Positions 1 through 12,529 of a stretch of 64,000 nt of DNA are shown here, in pieces. This stretch comes from Pristionchus mayeri (taxonomy: Eukaryota > Nematoda > Chromadorea > Rhabditida > Neodiplogasteridae), in assembly GCA_036245805.1 (NCBI GenBank), contig BTRK01000006.1, positions 40,945,520 to 41,009,519 on the forward strand. The letters are read 5' to 3'. The notes below the pieces were generated by a model, which was given only the letters and a program-made list of their open reading frames with translations, was not told the origin of the DNA and did not search any database. A program made the position numbers and the translations under genes. Numbering within the stretch: the first letter of the stretch is position 1; every line of letters begins with the position of its first letter.

Positions 1-1138
1 GCAATGATGTCATTTTGCATCAATCACCAACTTTAATAATTTCTTGTACGATTGCCTTTCACAGAAGGTATGTTTGGAAAACGACGTGTAAACAATGATT
101 TCAAAGTTGAGAATCTGGTGAACGCACGGCGAATTCGCAGATGAAGGAGGCGTGGCCGATCAGGAAGACCTCGACGTGGCCCGTGCTGTTCACCTTCGCC
201 TTCTGACGACGCTCCGATGTGAGACCCGAGAACGAAGAACTGGAAAATGCTAATCGGATGACATCATCATTCTATATTTCTGCACACAAATAAAGTAGGA
301 AGAAGAACAGGTGTTGAGCAACAGAAATGCGAAACAATCCAACAAGCATTAATATATCAAAATCAAAGCCAGCACCAAAAGAATCTTTCCACTTTCTATG
401 TCGGCATATTGATGGGAAGGAATATTTTGTACAGAAGAGGTAGAGTAAACCTCTCGCAGGCAGTCATCTCGGGCATCCAGAGATCGCGCAGTCGCACGTA
501 GATGTAGCTGATGTTGTTGTTCGATGCGGGGTCCCAAGTGAGTCGGGGATCGCGCCAGATCTCAATATGGTGAATTGTCAATCCGTGCGAGGTCGGATGA
601 GAAGTCAGGGCGATATTGCGAAATATGTCATCCGGCCAAGTACCACATTTTTCGATGAATTTTAGGAGTTTGAATGGATGCATCCTTTGAAGCCTTGCAG
701 TTTGAAGAACAAGATCCTTTAGACAAAACTTACCAGTTCCATTCCGAACACTTGGTTGTGCGTCATTTGCACTTCAATCTGTGAAAAACAATTGGATGTT
801 TTGCTTTATCGAGTCGACTTACGACTTGAGTAAGATGGAGATATTGAAGTGAGATGAACACTTTGCCCGGACCAGTCTTCATGCCTGTACTGCCTATAAC
901 AAAATTGCGTGATAAAATGATGACAACAAAACGACAACCTGTGTTGTACGGACTCTGGTATGGTAGATAATTCTTGAACAAATTGATGTAAAGCCGCTGA
1001 TTAGCTTCCAGGGACTCTTCTGAATGAGGGAGAGAGCGCGTATACTAATTACTGAAGTTGAGTGCATTTACCTTCATTGGTGAATGACTCGGCGTTGATG
1101 AGAACAAAGATAGTACAAAGAGTAGCTCGAATCCGCAT
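1..1138 (-). CDS. Cys-loop ligand-gated ion channel (nicotinic receptor-like), 5' part, runs off the window start
   Basis: N-terminal part of a pentameric ligand-gated channel subunit, expected to be a plasma-membrane neurotransmitter receptor. The start at 1138 opens a signal peptide (MRIRATLCTIFVLINAES). The next exon (about 940-1020) carries ANQRLYINLFKNYLP, the family's N-terminal helix. It is followed by a beta-strand exon with VFISLQYLHLTQV (about 810-900), then EVQMTHNQVFGMEL. The exon at about 456-570 gives IWRDPRLTWDP...SYIYVRLRDLWMPE, matching the W-x-D-x-R-L-x-W and I/L-W-x-P-(D/E) signatures of the ligand-binding domain. An exon at about 125-238 encodes VNSTGHVEVFLIG...FICEF, the strands leading to the Cys-loop. 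The Cys-loop, transmembrane helices and stop lie outside the window. Ligand and ion selectivity cannot be judged. Junctions use GT/AG with T-rich acceptors. Confidence 0.75.
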
Positions 1139-1770
1139 CTGAAGCAAAATATAAATGTTACAATCAAAAAACTTTCGACAGGCAAGTTATAGAGAAGAAG
1201 TAAGGGGGGAGAATGCCGAGAGAGAATGCGAGAATTATAATCAATGGGAAGAATGTTGAATGACTCTGGGTTGTTTTGCTCAACACTCGTAAGTGAGTAG
1301 AAGTCTGTTGTGAGCGAACGGTAGAAGCCTCCCCCTCTCTCTATCACACGAAGACGAATCGCACACACCAACGCCGTGATGATGAGATATTCGATTCTCT
1401 TCACTATGGGAGTTCCCAAAGATCAGGAATTTGCAAGAGGAAGTGACAGTGCTGAGAAAAAATTTGAAACTAATTCGATCCAGAAGAACAATATCTATTG
1501 TGCGAATGGCTTCTAACACTCTTACAGATGAGACTGTTCTAGACAGGTGAAATGCACGAGATGGTGGGGAATGTTCAGATGAGGGGATTTCTCCGAAAGT
1601 TCTTAATTTCATGCTACGGCTGTGTTGTCTTCATGTGAGAGGAGTGCTATTGTACGAATTTTCACTTATTTTATTTGAAGCACGCTACGACTAGTTGGCT
1701 GAGTGCCAAGTGACTCTGAACGTCAGGCAACGAGCGAGAGAGCACGCGACTTGAAGAGATGCATTCCTAT

Positions 1771-3017
1771 TTATTCATTGTCCATGTGATTGATTGAAAT
1801 GTCTCTAATTGGCCCGTACGTCTGAATTTTCACTGCGCACATGCCGATTTGAAGTTCAGCTGGGAAATCGCGGCATTCAATTGTCAAGGATATTGGCTTT
1901 GACATGTGATGTAAGAGCTAAAAGATAAACATTTAGGAGGTAAACAACTAAATAATCAACGAAGGGCAGACCTGAATCACTTTTTCTGCTCCCTCTTGGG
2001 GAATGGTTGCGAAGCGACTTATAATTGTTAATGTTTTGCATTTTCGAATGAGAACTTTTCGAACAAGCGAAAGTATGTTGAGATTCGGATCGATTCTCTT
2101 GCCAACTCGAATTAAAAGTGATGGTACAAACTGAGAAATCTTTTGAATGAATTCAATTGATTCTGAAATTCTTTGACTTTTTGATTGTTAGAATTAAGAT
2201 CACCTTTAGTGATAATTATATCACAGTGAAAAGATTTCGGCCTTATATCACTCACCAGATTCAAGAATTCATTAGAAACACTGAAAATATCAAGCGAGAT
2301 TTGAGAAAAAAGAACTTACAATGAGATAGATTCCAAATTCAGATCCATATTGTGTATTTCAACATCTCTGAATAATCTCGAGAACTCTTGTAAATTCTTT
2401 TGTTCACAATTCCATAGACTCAATTTTAGTACCGTTGAACTTCGAATAAATGGTCTAAGACATTGGAAAAAGCTTTCTTTTTCAGCCCAGCCGATTTTCA
2501 CATCGATAAACTGAAATTTATTGATGTGATGATAGTGAAAACAACGAAATACACATCAGTCCATAAGTAATTTGAATTATGGCTATTCTAAAATGTCTCG
2601 ATGTTACTCACGCGATAGTCATCATTGAAGGCTAGCCTGAGAGAAGAGAAATTCCTTTGCATCTCCTTGAAACAAATCTTCCACAATACATGGCCACAGC
2701 GGCTTATGTAAAAGAGCGTTAGCTCGAATTGGTGAATATAATTGGAAAGTGAGATTGATCGGACAATTGTTTTACTATTAGCAAGAATAATGTTGTCGGT
2801 TTTTCCTTTTATTGTTTTATTCACCTGCAAATGAAAAAAATGATAATAGCATATTCAAGCAGGAAAACATTTATGAAGGGCATTGCAGCTACGGCTGTCT
2901 CACCTCTCTCATGATGAACAAAGACTTCTGATTAAATTGAAGGCAAATGCGCTCAAGTGCGTACCGCGGAAGATTTATAAAGACGATCACCATGTCTTCA
3001 AATTCTGCGACGAACAT
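1771..3017 (-). CDS. F-box family protein (nematode-expanded type)
   Basis: About 330 residues, probably an adaptor that would recruit substrates to an SCF ubiquitin ligase. The first exon (3017-2904) begins MFVAEFEDMVIVFINLPRYA and carries an F-box-like core, LPRYALERICLQFNQKSLF, then MRE spliced to VNKTIKG. Next comes an exon with SISLSNYIHQFELTLFY (about 2602-2827), then VKIGWAEKESFFQ...LKLSLWNC (about 2330-2500), then a long exon SIEFIQKISQFVPSLL...TLTIISRFATI (about 1972-2160). A final exon (LLHHMSKPISLTIECRDF...INHMDNE) ends at TAA 1771. The substrate-binding half is typical of rapidly evolving nematode F-box genes, with no recognised catalytic residues. A second family member lies at 56921-59296, and remnants of the last exon appear near 56465 and 59700. 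The exon between about 2215 and 2280 is uncertain. The family call rests on the F-box motif and on similarity to the other copy, not on a database match. Confidence 0.6.
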
Positions 3018-4127
3018 TGTTCAGAATTGTTCAGAGCTCGCATGGTTGGCGTCCTCTCCACACAAAACTACAGTATCAGACGCAGTATAACATCCCTCTG
3101 GCGCTCCTTGTGTATTCGAGGCTGTGTTCGAGAATCGAGTATCCGCATAGCTCTAGCACAGACAATAAAATAGTTAGAAAAAATATTATAAATTAGAGAG
3201 GATATTAAATAGTTAGAAATAGCATAAAAACAGATTTCATTCCAGTTTAGAGGATGCAATATCATTTATGGTCATTACGAGTTTTGTCAGTTGATCCGTT
3301 CAATCGCGCGTCAACTGCCGAGTACGCTTTTATGGAAAAAAATGATCCGATTTATGTCAAAAGTGCCAAGATACGGGCCTCATTGATTCATATTTTTGAA
3401 AGAAGTGGGCAGACGTTTTTCTCGCCATAACTAAGTTGGTGAGTCTCACTGATTTCAGCGGAATCCGCGACCCGTATATTTTCTGTTACATCGGTTCGTA
3501 CAATTTTACATGAGATACGTGATAAACGAGAGCGAATAATCGTTTTTGGTTTTTACAATACATTATTTTTTTCGAAGAATATCCGCTTCCACCAACTGAT
3601 GAGCAATTCAGTCTTGTCCATCCGATAAGTCGAACACTTTTCTCTCAAGTGCGAGTGCAGATTGCTCAACTGCAGTGATCTGATACAGCTAAACTGCATC
3701 TGAACCTCCCCATCACCACCTCCTCCCTATCGATCACATTGTTATCGATGATGGAACGACGTTTCAATGTGTAAATCTCACCGTTATCTCATTATATTTC
3801 TGTTCCAATGGTTTTGATTTTTCGCTGTTTTAACTTTCACTATCTCTGATATTTGAATAATATATTGTTTTGTAATCCTCTTCTTCTCATTGATTGCCCT
3901 TTGTCCGGACTCCTCTCTCCCCTCTTTCTCTCTCTCTTCTCCTCCTCCTCCTCCTCACCCCCTCCTTCTTCATTTACTCTCTTCATTCTCTCTCCTCCGA
4001 ATCGGTTGCCTCGTCTCTCTCTTCGATGGAGATCCCTGGAGCCTTCGCATGTCGCTCGGTATACTGTAGGATACGATTGATCGATACCTCAGCGATCTCT
4101 GGCTCTGAGTCAATCCGTTGCTTTCAG
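3018..4127. other. Intergenic between divergent genes
   Basis: No coding exon is supportable. The stretch separates the minus-strand F-box gene from the plus-strand helical-repeat gene, so it should hold both promoters. It has AT-rich sequence around 3170-3240 and 3480-3600, and a CT-rich tract at about 3880-4020 (repeated tcctcc/ctctct) just before the downstream gene. No clear TATA box or other element was recognised. Confidence 0.4.
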
Positions 4128-6593
4128 ATGGTTCCTGCCCTTCTTATTGCTCTCAGCCATAAAGACCATCGTATGGCGGCTGATGCTGCGCGTGCATTGA
4201 AAGTATTCACCAATTCAGCCGATACTGTAAGAATGAGGACCGAGTGAAACGTGCAATGCAAAAGCTTCGTTGTAGGAGTATCTGAAGAATGAGTACGGTG
4301 AGATGATGAAACAGCTGAAGATAGCAATCACTGCATGCCCGAAGATGTTCGCAGTATGCTCATGATGGGCGACTCTCGCTTTCTCCTAGCCTTTCTTCAG
4401 AATCTACGCTTAGTCAACCTTCTCGCGTGTGTTGCGAACCTTGTCAAAGCAGTCGGAAAGGAGGCATTCAGAAAAGATGCTAGAGAGGTCTCCATTCCCA
4501 TTCCGTACCCTCTCAGTCGTTCCTTCAGATACTCACCTCGATGTGCGAGGCGTGTCCCTCGCTCTTCCCTCACAACCCCGTTTTCATCCATGTTCCTCCT
4601 ATGAGAGATCCCGCGAGAAGAAGAGTGGATGACAACTGGGCTACACTCGACGCAGATTGGAAGATCCGGATTCAGCTGCTCGGTCTTCTCTCCTTCATGA
4701 TTGACTGTGGCATGGGGGTTGTTGCCGTGCCAATCCTGTGTGAGCTGCAGGAGACACTGCGAGATCTGAGCATCTACACACTCGCGAGATGGGAAGAAGG
4801 TGATCGAAGAATGAACTAGTGCAAGGGCAATCCCCTGTTTAGTGCCTTCGTCTCGAGTAGCCCATGCGTGTCAAGTTGTCATTCAGGATGCGCAGAGATG
4901 TAAGTGAGGAGAGGGAGTGGAGGAGACTGAAGCATCCCTTGCAGCTGTGTACAAAGGCTACGAGGTGAAAACTACGGACTTGCTGCTGGACATTGCTCGA
5001 CGCTGTGATGACAATGCGAACGTTGCTGTTGATGCAGTCGTCGAGATCTTGTGGAATCTGCGATACAAGACGGGACCTGAACTGAGAACGGTGTGGGAAA
5101 AACTGTGGAAGGATGTGTTCGCAATCGCGATGAGGAATTACGACAGTGAAAATCCGGATGATCTGGTCAAGTTGTTGGGATTCCTCGAGGCTATCGTGAA
5201 GTGCATACCTGCCGTGGGTAGTCATGTAAGGGGAAGAGTGGATACCGTCACTGGCATCTCAATTGCAGGTTCTCGAAAAAGATTACAAAGAAGTTGTAGA
5301 GTTGATGAAAGAAAAGCTCCAGTGGGCGCTCTTCGCGTATTCTTTACAGGAGTCTAAGAATACTGATCTGGTGAAGTTGAGCATCCAATTTGTGATTTTT
5401 AATTTCGAAATTTAGCGAAACATTATCCTCTGCACTTTGAATTTCGTCGTTGAACTGATCAAGGTGATAAAAATATTTAATGTAATTAAAATAAAATAGA
5501 ATGATGTTGTTCGCAGGAGATGGGACCACCCGCGTGCGGGATTGTCATGCCACTCACCGATCGATTCTTCACCACTCTATTCTACAACATCGCGACTCCC
5601 CTCGCCCTCGCGACTCTTCTGATCAAGGAGGCGGCCGATGTGAGGACAACGAATAGAGTTGGACATGAGGCCAATCGTCTCTTCATTTTACCGTGTGGAT
5701 CACTCTCTCGACCGGTGGTTAGGGAGTGCATAGAATGATGGGCCATTCCATTCTTTCTCCAACTCTACTTACAAGGGCTCAGCTGGTAGAGTAATTGAGA
5801 CATTTGAGCACGCTCTCCTCTACAAGACGCCCATCTCCGAGCTGGTCCTCTCGCGTGCTCGCGGTGAAGTTCCAAAGTACACACTGGAGACGGCACGGAC
5901 TATCAGGGCAATGGCTGTGAGTTGTCCCTCGCTAATCGGAGCATAGATCAAATTGCAGAGCAGCTTGCATGAGGAGTGGAGAAAGATTTCTACCAGTATG
6001 ACATATGATCTCGTCGCAATTATCGATCGTAACGCTTCTCGTATCGACGAGGAGGAGACGAAGATCAGGGAGATAGCCATCCTCTCTCTCGTCAACATTC
6101 TTCACGCTAGTATTCTGAATCGCGAGAATGTGGACAATATGGACTACAAGGTATCGAGCAAAGGTTGCTAGTATGGACAATGCTAAATTTGAGCTCATCC
6201 TTCGCTTCTTCGAAGAATGGCTTCCGATCACTACTGTGAAAGAATCATTCGCGGGTGCAAACATATTCCTCGTGTACCTCATTCATGTTCGTTCATTATC
6301 CCCTCACCCCAGTTCAGTTCCAATTTACAGAACAAGTGGATCAATACGCAGAAGAATAGAACGAGATTGCTGGAGATTATCGATAATGTCCGTTGTCCCT
6401 CGTCTCTCCCAATCAATAATCTACCCTCAGGCACTCAACAAGGAGGGATTCTGGCAGGGGGTGCATATGATGGACCTGAGGGCTCGTCTCAACGAGATCT
6501 TGGCGGTGCTCGGTGAGGATATGTCAGTTGTAAAGGGAATTTGTGATTGCAGGAACAAGTATCATGGAGGAGAATTCAGCTGAGCAAGGATAG
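4128..6593 (+). CDS. Unidentified alpha-helical (HEAT/ARM-like) repeat protein
   Basis: A multi-exon gene of about 600 residues that I cannot assign to a named family. The start is placed at 4128 because ATGGTTCCTGCC directly follows ttgctttcag, a typical trans-splice acceptor. Exons give MVPALLIALSHKDHRMAADA, EYLKNEYGEMMKQLKIAITA...FLLAFLQNLRLVNLL, ILTSMCEACPSLFP...IRIQLLGLLSFMIDCGMG, AVYKGYEVKTTDLLLDIARR...VVEILWNLRYKTG, VLEKDYKEVVELMKEKLQWA, EMGPPACGIVMPLTDRFFTT, FEHALLYKTPISELVLSRA, LQSSLHEEWRKISTSMTYD, DNAKFELILRFFEEWLPIT, NKWINTQKNRTRLLEIID and ALNKEGFWQGVHMMDLRARL. The last exon ends at TAG 6591. Repeated pairs of amphipathic helices suggest a solenoid scaffold. There are no transmembrane segments, signal peptide or catalytic motif. 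Importin/exportin-like or proteasome-associated roles would be guesses. Confidence 0.6.
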
Positions 6594-6954
6594 AAGAGCC
6601 ATCTCCCTTAATCTCTCACAAACCCTTTCTTTGTAGTATTTCCCCCCTTGCTCGAACTCCCATAAGGAGTCCCCCCTCTACTACTCACCCTACACATTTG
6701 TCTGATTTGAGCAAACATGTGCTGCAATGAATAAAGTGTTGCGTGCACAAATTTATCTCAAATGAACTCGCATGTGCACTGGAAAGATGGATGATTGGAT
6801 GCTATGAAATCTCAAGCAACTTCATCGATTTTAACGGAAGTAAACAGATGAATACAGTTTGATAAATAGGACATCCCCAAACTCTGCACGGATACACACA
6901 GTCTATTGCGCGTCGGATATTTACAAATGATTGAGGCCACTAGATTCATCCCAT
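6594..6954. other. Short intergenic gap between convergent gene ends
   Basis: This gap holds the 3' ends of the plus-strand repeat-protein gene and the minus-strand P450. An aataaa at about 6728 fits a plus-strand polyadenylation signal. Nothing else was recognised. Confidence 0.4.
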
Positions 6955-9900
6955 TCATCGCTTCACCAACTTCACCATCACTCTCTCCGGGCTGACTGTG
7001 ATGGAGCCCACGAGCTTCAACGGATTCTGCAACTTTTATTACGGTCAAAGGTGGAAACTCTCTATGTCATTTAGGAATCCCTACTACCTTGAATTCTTCA
7101 TGTATTAGGTTGTCTCAAAAGTTTCTCCCTTTTTTACCAATTTTAGATTTTTATTTATCCTTACCTTCAATGTTGATGAATCCCCACAAGTCCTTCAGTA
7201 GTCGAATAGTGTTTGGTTACTCTTTCGAAAATACGCTATCACAGGTCTACATAATTAGTAATGCCAACACAGCAAACTTTCAAAGTAAGCGAAATTGCGC
7301 CAGTACCATTATTTTTATTTGCTCGTAGTTTGATGGAGAATTGTGATAGGCACGTAACTGACACACTATTGTAAAGCGCGATATATGGGCATGTTGATGT
7401 ATGTATTATAGTGAGGAGGCCTGATTATCCCCACTTGGGATGAGCTCTTGTTCGTAAAATCACGCTAGGCAGTTTTCTGTTGATAAACATTGCATAGCGC
7501 TGTTCCTTTTGCGATTGACCCAGCCAGCTCAATTGTTGTGGTCAGTGAAGTACTCGGCATGTTTGTTCTAAACTTTAAATTCGGGAAGTCTATAACAACC
7601 TGATCGTGAACAGTACTATTCGAAAGCTAGATGGCGAAATTTTTCCTTCGAAATCAGCCTTTGTTGCTCTACCCTGCTTTTAATACGTCTTGAATGCCGG
7701 ATATTTTGCTATAATCTTGAAGAGCAACTCTTATAGTATCATATTTCAAGAGGGCATATTCAAATGTTAGCTCGTATTCAAATTGTAGTGACGAAAAAAG
7801 AGCACCCAAAAATGGACATTTTCTTAGTTTTCGAGATATTGCATAATTATTCGCATACAACTCTTTCTAGAAACGATTCAAACCTACTCTTGTATTCTAC
7901 TTACATAACCCCAACTTGCACTAAATGGAAATTATCGACAGGAAAAGCAAGCGAGAAGAACTTGAAAAATATAATAGGGAGAAACTTTTGAGACAACCTA
8001 ATATTTCTACAACGATTTTCCCACCGTATTCTCCGACTTCTCGATTCTGAATCTCGAGAGTAATTTGAGCAGCGCCACTTTCTCCTGCATGTAGGCGATT
8101 CTCATTCCGAGACACATCCGAGGTCCCTCTCCGAAGGATTGGAAGGCCGTACGGGGACGATCCGAGGACTCGAACCAACTGCAATGCTTATATGACATTA
8201 CCTTCCTGAACGCCTATGTATAAGCGATAAATAGATCTCTTTCTCTCTTTGAGAAATTTTGCAACGTCTCGCACATCAAAGAAATAGAAAACTTTCTCAC
8301 AAATAATCACGATCTATCAGTTTTCCTCATGTTTGTCTTCAGGAAATGAAGTCCTCACCGTTCAGGTCTGAATTCGCTCGCGTCTTCTCCCCACACCTCC
8401 TCGTCCATGTGCATACTCCACGTGTCAGTGGCGATGGTGTCTCCCTTCTCGAAGCGGAATCCCCCGATCTCGCAGGCTTTAGTGCACTCGCGAGTAACCA
8501 CCCTGCAAACTATGGCATCGAGGAGAAACGAGCATCTTCATCTGTCTCTGCCTTGACATGAAAGGGCTTTCTGTAACGCGAGAAAACGACCGCAGTGTGG
8601 TACATCATACACCTGTTTTTACTGTTCTAAAAAATCAAGTGCTCACACGCTGCCGAGAGGGTAGTGCCGAAGTGATTCCCTAATGACGGCGTCCATGTAC
8701 TTCAGGTCGACTAGACGCTCGATCTCGATAGTCTGCAGGATAGAGATGGTTTCGCTAGAAATGAGTCTCTCCATTCAGCGTGTTCTCTCGCCAGTCTACT
8801 CGAAATGACCACCATTTGAATCGGATAATCACCCCCCCCCCCCTCCTCCCCTCCCCTATTTTCACTAACGTTCTGAACTTGCTGAAGCACACTTGCAGTG
8901 TACAATAAATAAGAAAAAAATGTTCTCACCTCGTTCTCCGCCAGGAACGAGTCTACTTCATCAATCAGTTTCCTCTGCACGTCCTCATAATTGGCGAGGA
9001 AGTGAGTGAGGTAGGAGAGCGAGTTAGAAGTTGTCTGCAATCAGCATTTACAGTGACAATTCAAATGCAAGACAACTTTAATTTGCTTATCAGTTCTTGC
9101 ACAATAAAGCAAAAACAGGAGCTGGCTCACATCAAAGCCGGCCAGGAGGAACACCAGACATTGACCGACGATCTCGTCAGCCGACAGCTTCCTAGAGGTC
9201 TGCAAGCATCAGAAATTTAGATTTTTTACCCTCATGTCAGTATGCATATTATCCCCGTGCAGTTTACACAATCGATGCGCCAACTTCTCCACTTACATCA
9301 GCATTCTCTCCGAAGTCGACCTCGCTCGGATCGACCTCAGCGTCGAGGAAGATGTCGATGAAATCCCTCGACTTATCGTCCCAATCTTCCCTCTGTCTGT
9401 CCTTCTTCCTCTCCTCGATCTTCTTCTTCAGCATCGTAGTCAGAATGCCGAACGGCGATTTGTTCGGAACGACCTTCGCTGAAATCAATATTTTCGAGAT
9501 CTTTCGTCGAATACTTTCGAAAATGGCTGGACGGCACTGGTCGAATGCACACCGTCTATAAAATTTGTAACGTGTACATCTCATAGACCAATCACCGGCT
9601 GGATCTTACTCAGAAGCATGAGGAGCGCGCGGAATTCGTCGACGGCGAAGGGGAAGAGCGAAGCGATGACGGTGATCGGGTGACGAAGAGGACTCAACGC
9701 AACAATCTTGCACAGTTTTCCGTTCACTTCACCTAATTATTGTGCCATGCTAGTTCATGACACTATCTAAGCAGTCGTTGAGCAGTAAATTCTACCGGCT
9801 GAGAGTGTAGTATGAGAACACTTCGACCTCTCCTAGAGTAGACTATTCGGTCCCTCTCGCTCACCGCGTGAACATCTCCCTGCAGGCGGGCATGTACTCG

Positions 9901-10922
9901 TTGCTGAACATCTTCACGTCTCTCAATCCGAGGGCGATCTTGCAGATCGTGTCCAGTGTGAACTCTTGGAAGAACCTGAACCCTCACTCTTGAACGATAT
10001 ATGAAGGAACCTACTCGAGAATGTTGATCTCTCCCTGTTGTTTGGCCATCCCCTCAACAGCCATCTCTGCGGAGTTTTCGACCGTTGAGAGTACCTGAAA
10101 ATGAGCTTGAAATTTGGACTTCGAAATTGCTCGAGATGTAAAAAAGTATGAACCAAGATAAGAACTGAATGAAAATGCGCCATAAATGCCTATAGTATGG
10201 TTCGAAGCAATTCATAGAAGTGACGTACATTTCGCAGTGACTTGTTGGTGAATGCCATGCTGCCGAGTGTTCTCAGCCTCTTCCAGTGAGGTCCTCGAGC
10301 CTCGACGATCTTCGTGTTCGGACCCTCTTTCCGTTCTTGCAGCACGAATTTCTGAGATTGAGATAATGACTTCACTCTTCTTTTTACACTTTCCCAGACT
10401 TTGAAAGAAAGCAAATGAGAAAATTGGGATTTTTACAATCGGAAATGGCCAGATTATTATTATGATAGATAAGGGCTCTCACCGCTCGCGCGCTGAAATT
10501 CTCGTGTTGCTTCACGATAATTTCGTTGATGAGATGGAAGTCAGAAGTGACGATGAACGGCCGCTGCCCCTCGTAGAAACCATAGATCTAAGCCGAAGAG
10601 ATTTTCGAGGAATTGTGTCAGAAGCAAACCTTGCCATACTTCTTGGACCAGTCTCTCATCACGATCGACCGCGGTTTGTCGTAGTCCCACACCTGGCGAA
10701 GATTGCCAAAGAACAGCTCCGGCTCGGGTCCACTCAGTCCCCGCTTCGCCCATTTCTTGTTCGCTTGAGCGTAGTGGCTAAAAGAAAATCTGCGGTAGAG
10801 CGAAATTCGAAAACAAATTGTCAAAACAGATAACAAGAGGTAAAAGGTAGAAGAAAGTAGAGGAAAACTCACAAATAAAGTAGAAGAACGATCGCAGGAA
10901 GAGCCAGCAGAAGCAGTGACAT
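6955..10922 (-). CDS. Cytochrome P450, CYP13/CYP3-clan-like, complete
   Basis: A microsomal haem-thiolate monooxygenase, expected to oxidise xenobiotics or endogenous lipids with electrons from P450 reductase at the ER. The start at 10922 opens a hydrophobic N-terminal anchor (MSLLLLALPAIVLLLYL). Exon 2 reads HYAQANKKWAKRGLSGPEPE...LFFGNLRQ, the usual hinge region. Further exons show the C-helix WKRLRTLGSMAFTNKSL, the I-helix LVFLLAGFDV then TTSNSLSYL (A-G-x-D-x-T), the K-helix ESLR in MDAVIRESLRHYPLG, and the haem loop FGEGPRMCLG with its cysteine ligand (about 8110-8130). The last exon is easy to miss. Reading on past EKSENT gives a false stop at 8007. Splicing at 8025 to 7026 instead gives NPLKLVGSITVSPERVMV and ends at 6955, the normal P450 C-terminus. 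A mariner-like element fills most of that last intron. The family is confident; the exact CYP subfamily is not. Confidence 0.88.
7105..8001. mobile_element. Non-autonomous mariner-like element in the last P450 intron
   Basis: Terminal inverted repeats are TTAGGTTGTCTCAAAAGTTT at the left and its complement AAACTTTTGAGACAACCTAA at the right. They are flanked by TA on both sides (7103-7104 and 8002-8003), the mariner/Tc1 target duplication. The 897-bp body has no recognisable transposase. Its right end is only about 23 bp from the P450 splice donor at 8024. TIR sequence and size resemble the element at 44268-45174, but I saw no obvious similarity between the interiors. Confidence 0.85.
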
Positions 10923-12529
10923 GGTAAGAATGGTGGAAATCTACTCGTCAGGCGTATTTATTCTGGGCACCTCTCTCGCTACCACACGACTGCTCTCTTC
11001 ATTCCGCGTTGTCTCTCGTCGTGCACACTACACTGTTTTGTGCGCACCGCGAGAGAATGTACACATGCGGTGCACATTCACTCGCCAGTCGACGATAAGC
11101 GTTGTGAAACGACGGGGGTTTTCACAATCGACACCCCGTCACAAATGTCGAGTTGTCAGGGCACTCGGGAATAATGTGTAATGAATGCGCCTCGGAAACA
11201 CCAGCAGTAATTTCAGGAGCTATGACGTATGAGCACTCTGGATGGCGAGAGGGGTTCTAAACCGACCAAATAATTCCGAATTTTCTACTTGCAGAAGAAC
11301 AAGAACATCTATTTTTAACACGAACATCGAAGAACTAGCTATATGCAACCAGATCGAGCGAGTTCAGACGCTTCAATCTATTTGATTTCGTGGGCGAAGG
11401 AACATGTGTGATTCGTTCCGTCGATCTCACAACGCAGCTGGACAATCAAATTGAGCGATTCCACTACAGAATGTGCATTAACAACAAGTCCCCCCTCGTA
11501 CGCAGCATTCCGGCAGTACTCGACTCGGAGAACCTTAATTTCGCACACTCTCTAGAGTGCCGAAAAAAAAGTGTGCGAAATGAATTGAATATGTCCTCAG
11601 GAAAAATATACCTACCTTCCGGATTGGTGAGGACCCTAAGCTCAAACTTTTCTGATAAATGTTGGCCCGTTCTACTAGATTTACTCAGAAAATTGAGAAC
11701 TCGGATCGTAAAGGAAAAGTAACATGTGCCTAAACATGAGAAAAATCGAGATGAAGGTAATCGATTTTTTCGAATTGAGATAATGTCCGTTTTTTGTGCG
11801 TTTTATTTGTGCCCTATCAAAGTGTAGTTATAAACTGACTAGACTTAATCGGAGTTCACAGTTGCTCGTCTTAAAAATAGACATATTTGCAAAAAAATCA
11901 CTACTTTTCCTCTTCTGAGATTCAGGAGACTCCTTTGAGACACGAAGTTTTTCACGAAAAGTTGTTTCCTAGGGTAACTTTTTACGGGAAATTTAATGAA
12001 CTTACTTAAAAGTACGCCTCGCATGTAACATTTTTAGGACGACCAATTTCATAATTGGAATGGCGATAATTTTTTCCCAGAAGAGCTAGCTTCTCACTTC
12101 CAACAGTAAAAATGCTTATCTCGTCAATATCTTTCAGAATTACTATGCATTGATGAGGTTTGGATGAGCCGTTCAAAAAATACAAAAACCGACCACCCGG
12201 GTTCAGCGCAATATACGAAATGAGGGGTCACAGATACGGCTTCCTAAGGTCGATTTTCGAACTCTACGTGAAAAGTTACCCCTAAGGGCATCTTACAATC
12301 AGAACTTTATTTTTCGCTGTACGGCCTTTGGTCAGTTCTCTCAGATAGTCACTCCTATGCTCTATCGCGTTGTTAATTACCCCGTTTCTGCCGCAGTCTC
12401 GGCTAAAGCCGTCTGGGTGTGAAGTCGCATCGATAAAATTTTGAACTATTTTATCATCTCATTATGGAACCTAACAAACCGACATGGCTGTCAATACACG
12501 CATCAATAAATACTGTACATAATCGACTA
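10923..12529. other. Intergenic, 5' of P450 and 3' of acyltransferase
   Basis: The part next to 10922 should contain the P450 promoter; no motif stands out. An imperfect inverted pair (CCTAGGGTAACTTTTTAC near 11970 and GTGAAAAGTTACCCCTAAGG near 12270) may mark the ends of a small decayed DNA element of about 320 bp. The open frame at 11390-11722 has no protein-like features and was not accepted. Confidence 0.35.

Noticed and set aside
1280..1612. 110-codon minus-strand open frame upstream of the channel gene
   Set aside because: Compositionally random and outside the channel's signal-peptide start; probably promoter sequence.
8007..8009. Stop codon as the end of the P450 gene
   Set aside because: A donor at 8024 and a final exon at 6955-7026 give the expected P450 C-terminus in phase.
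8829..8862. C-run as a structural element
   Set aside because: Similar homopolymer C or G runs occur in many introns here (18337, 26010, 40395, 63965), so it is ordinary low-complexity sequence.
12120..12300. Possible transposase fragment (CIDEVWMSRSKN-like reading)
   Set aside because: Only a few residues look right, the frame closes quickly and no partner motif was found. Only the weak inverted pair around it is noted.
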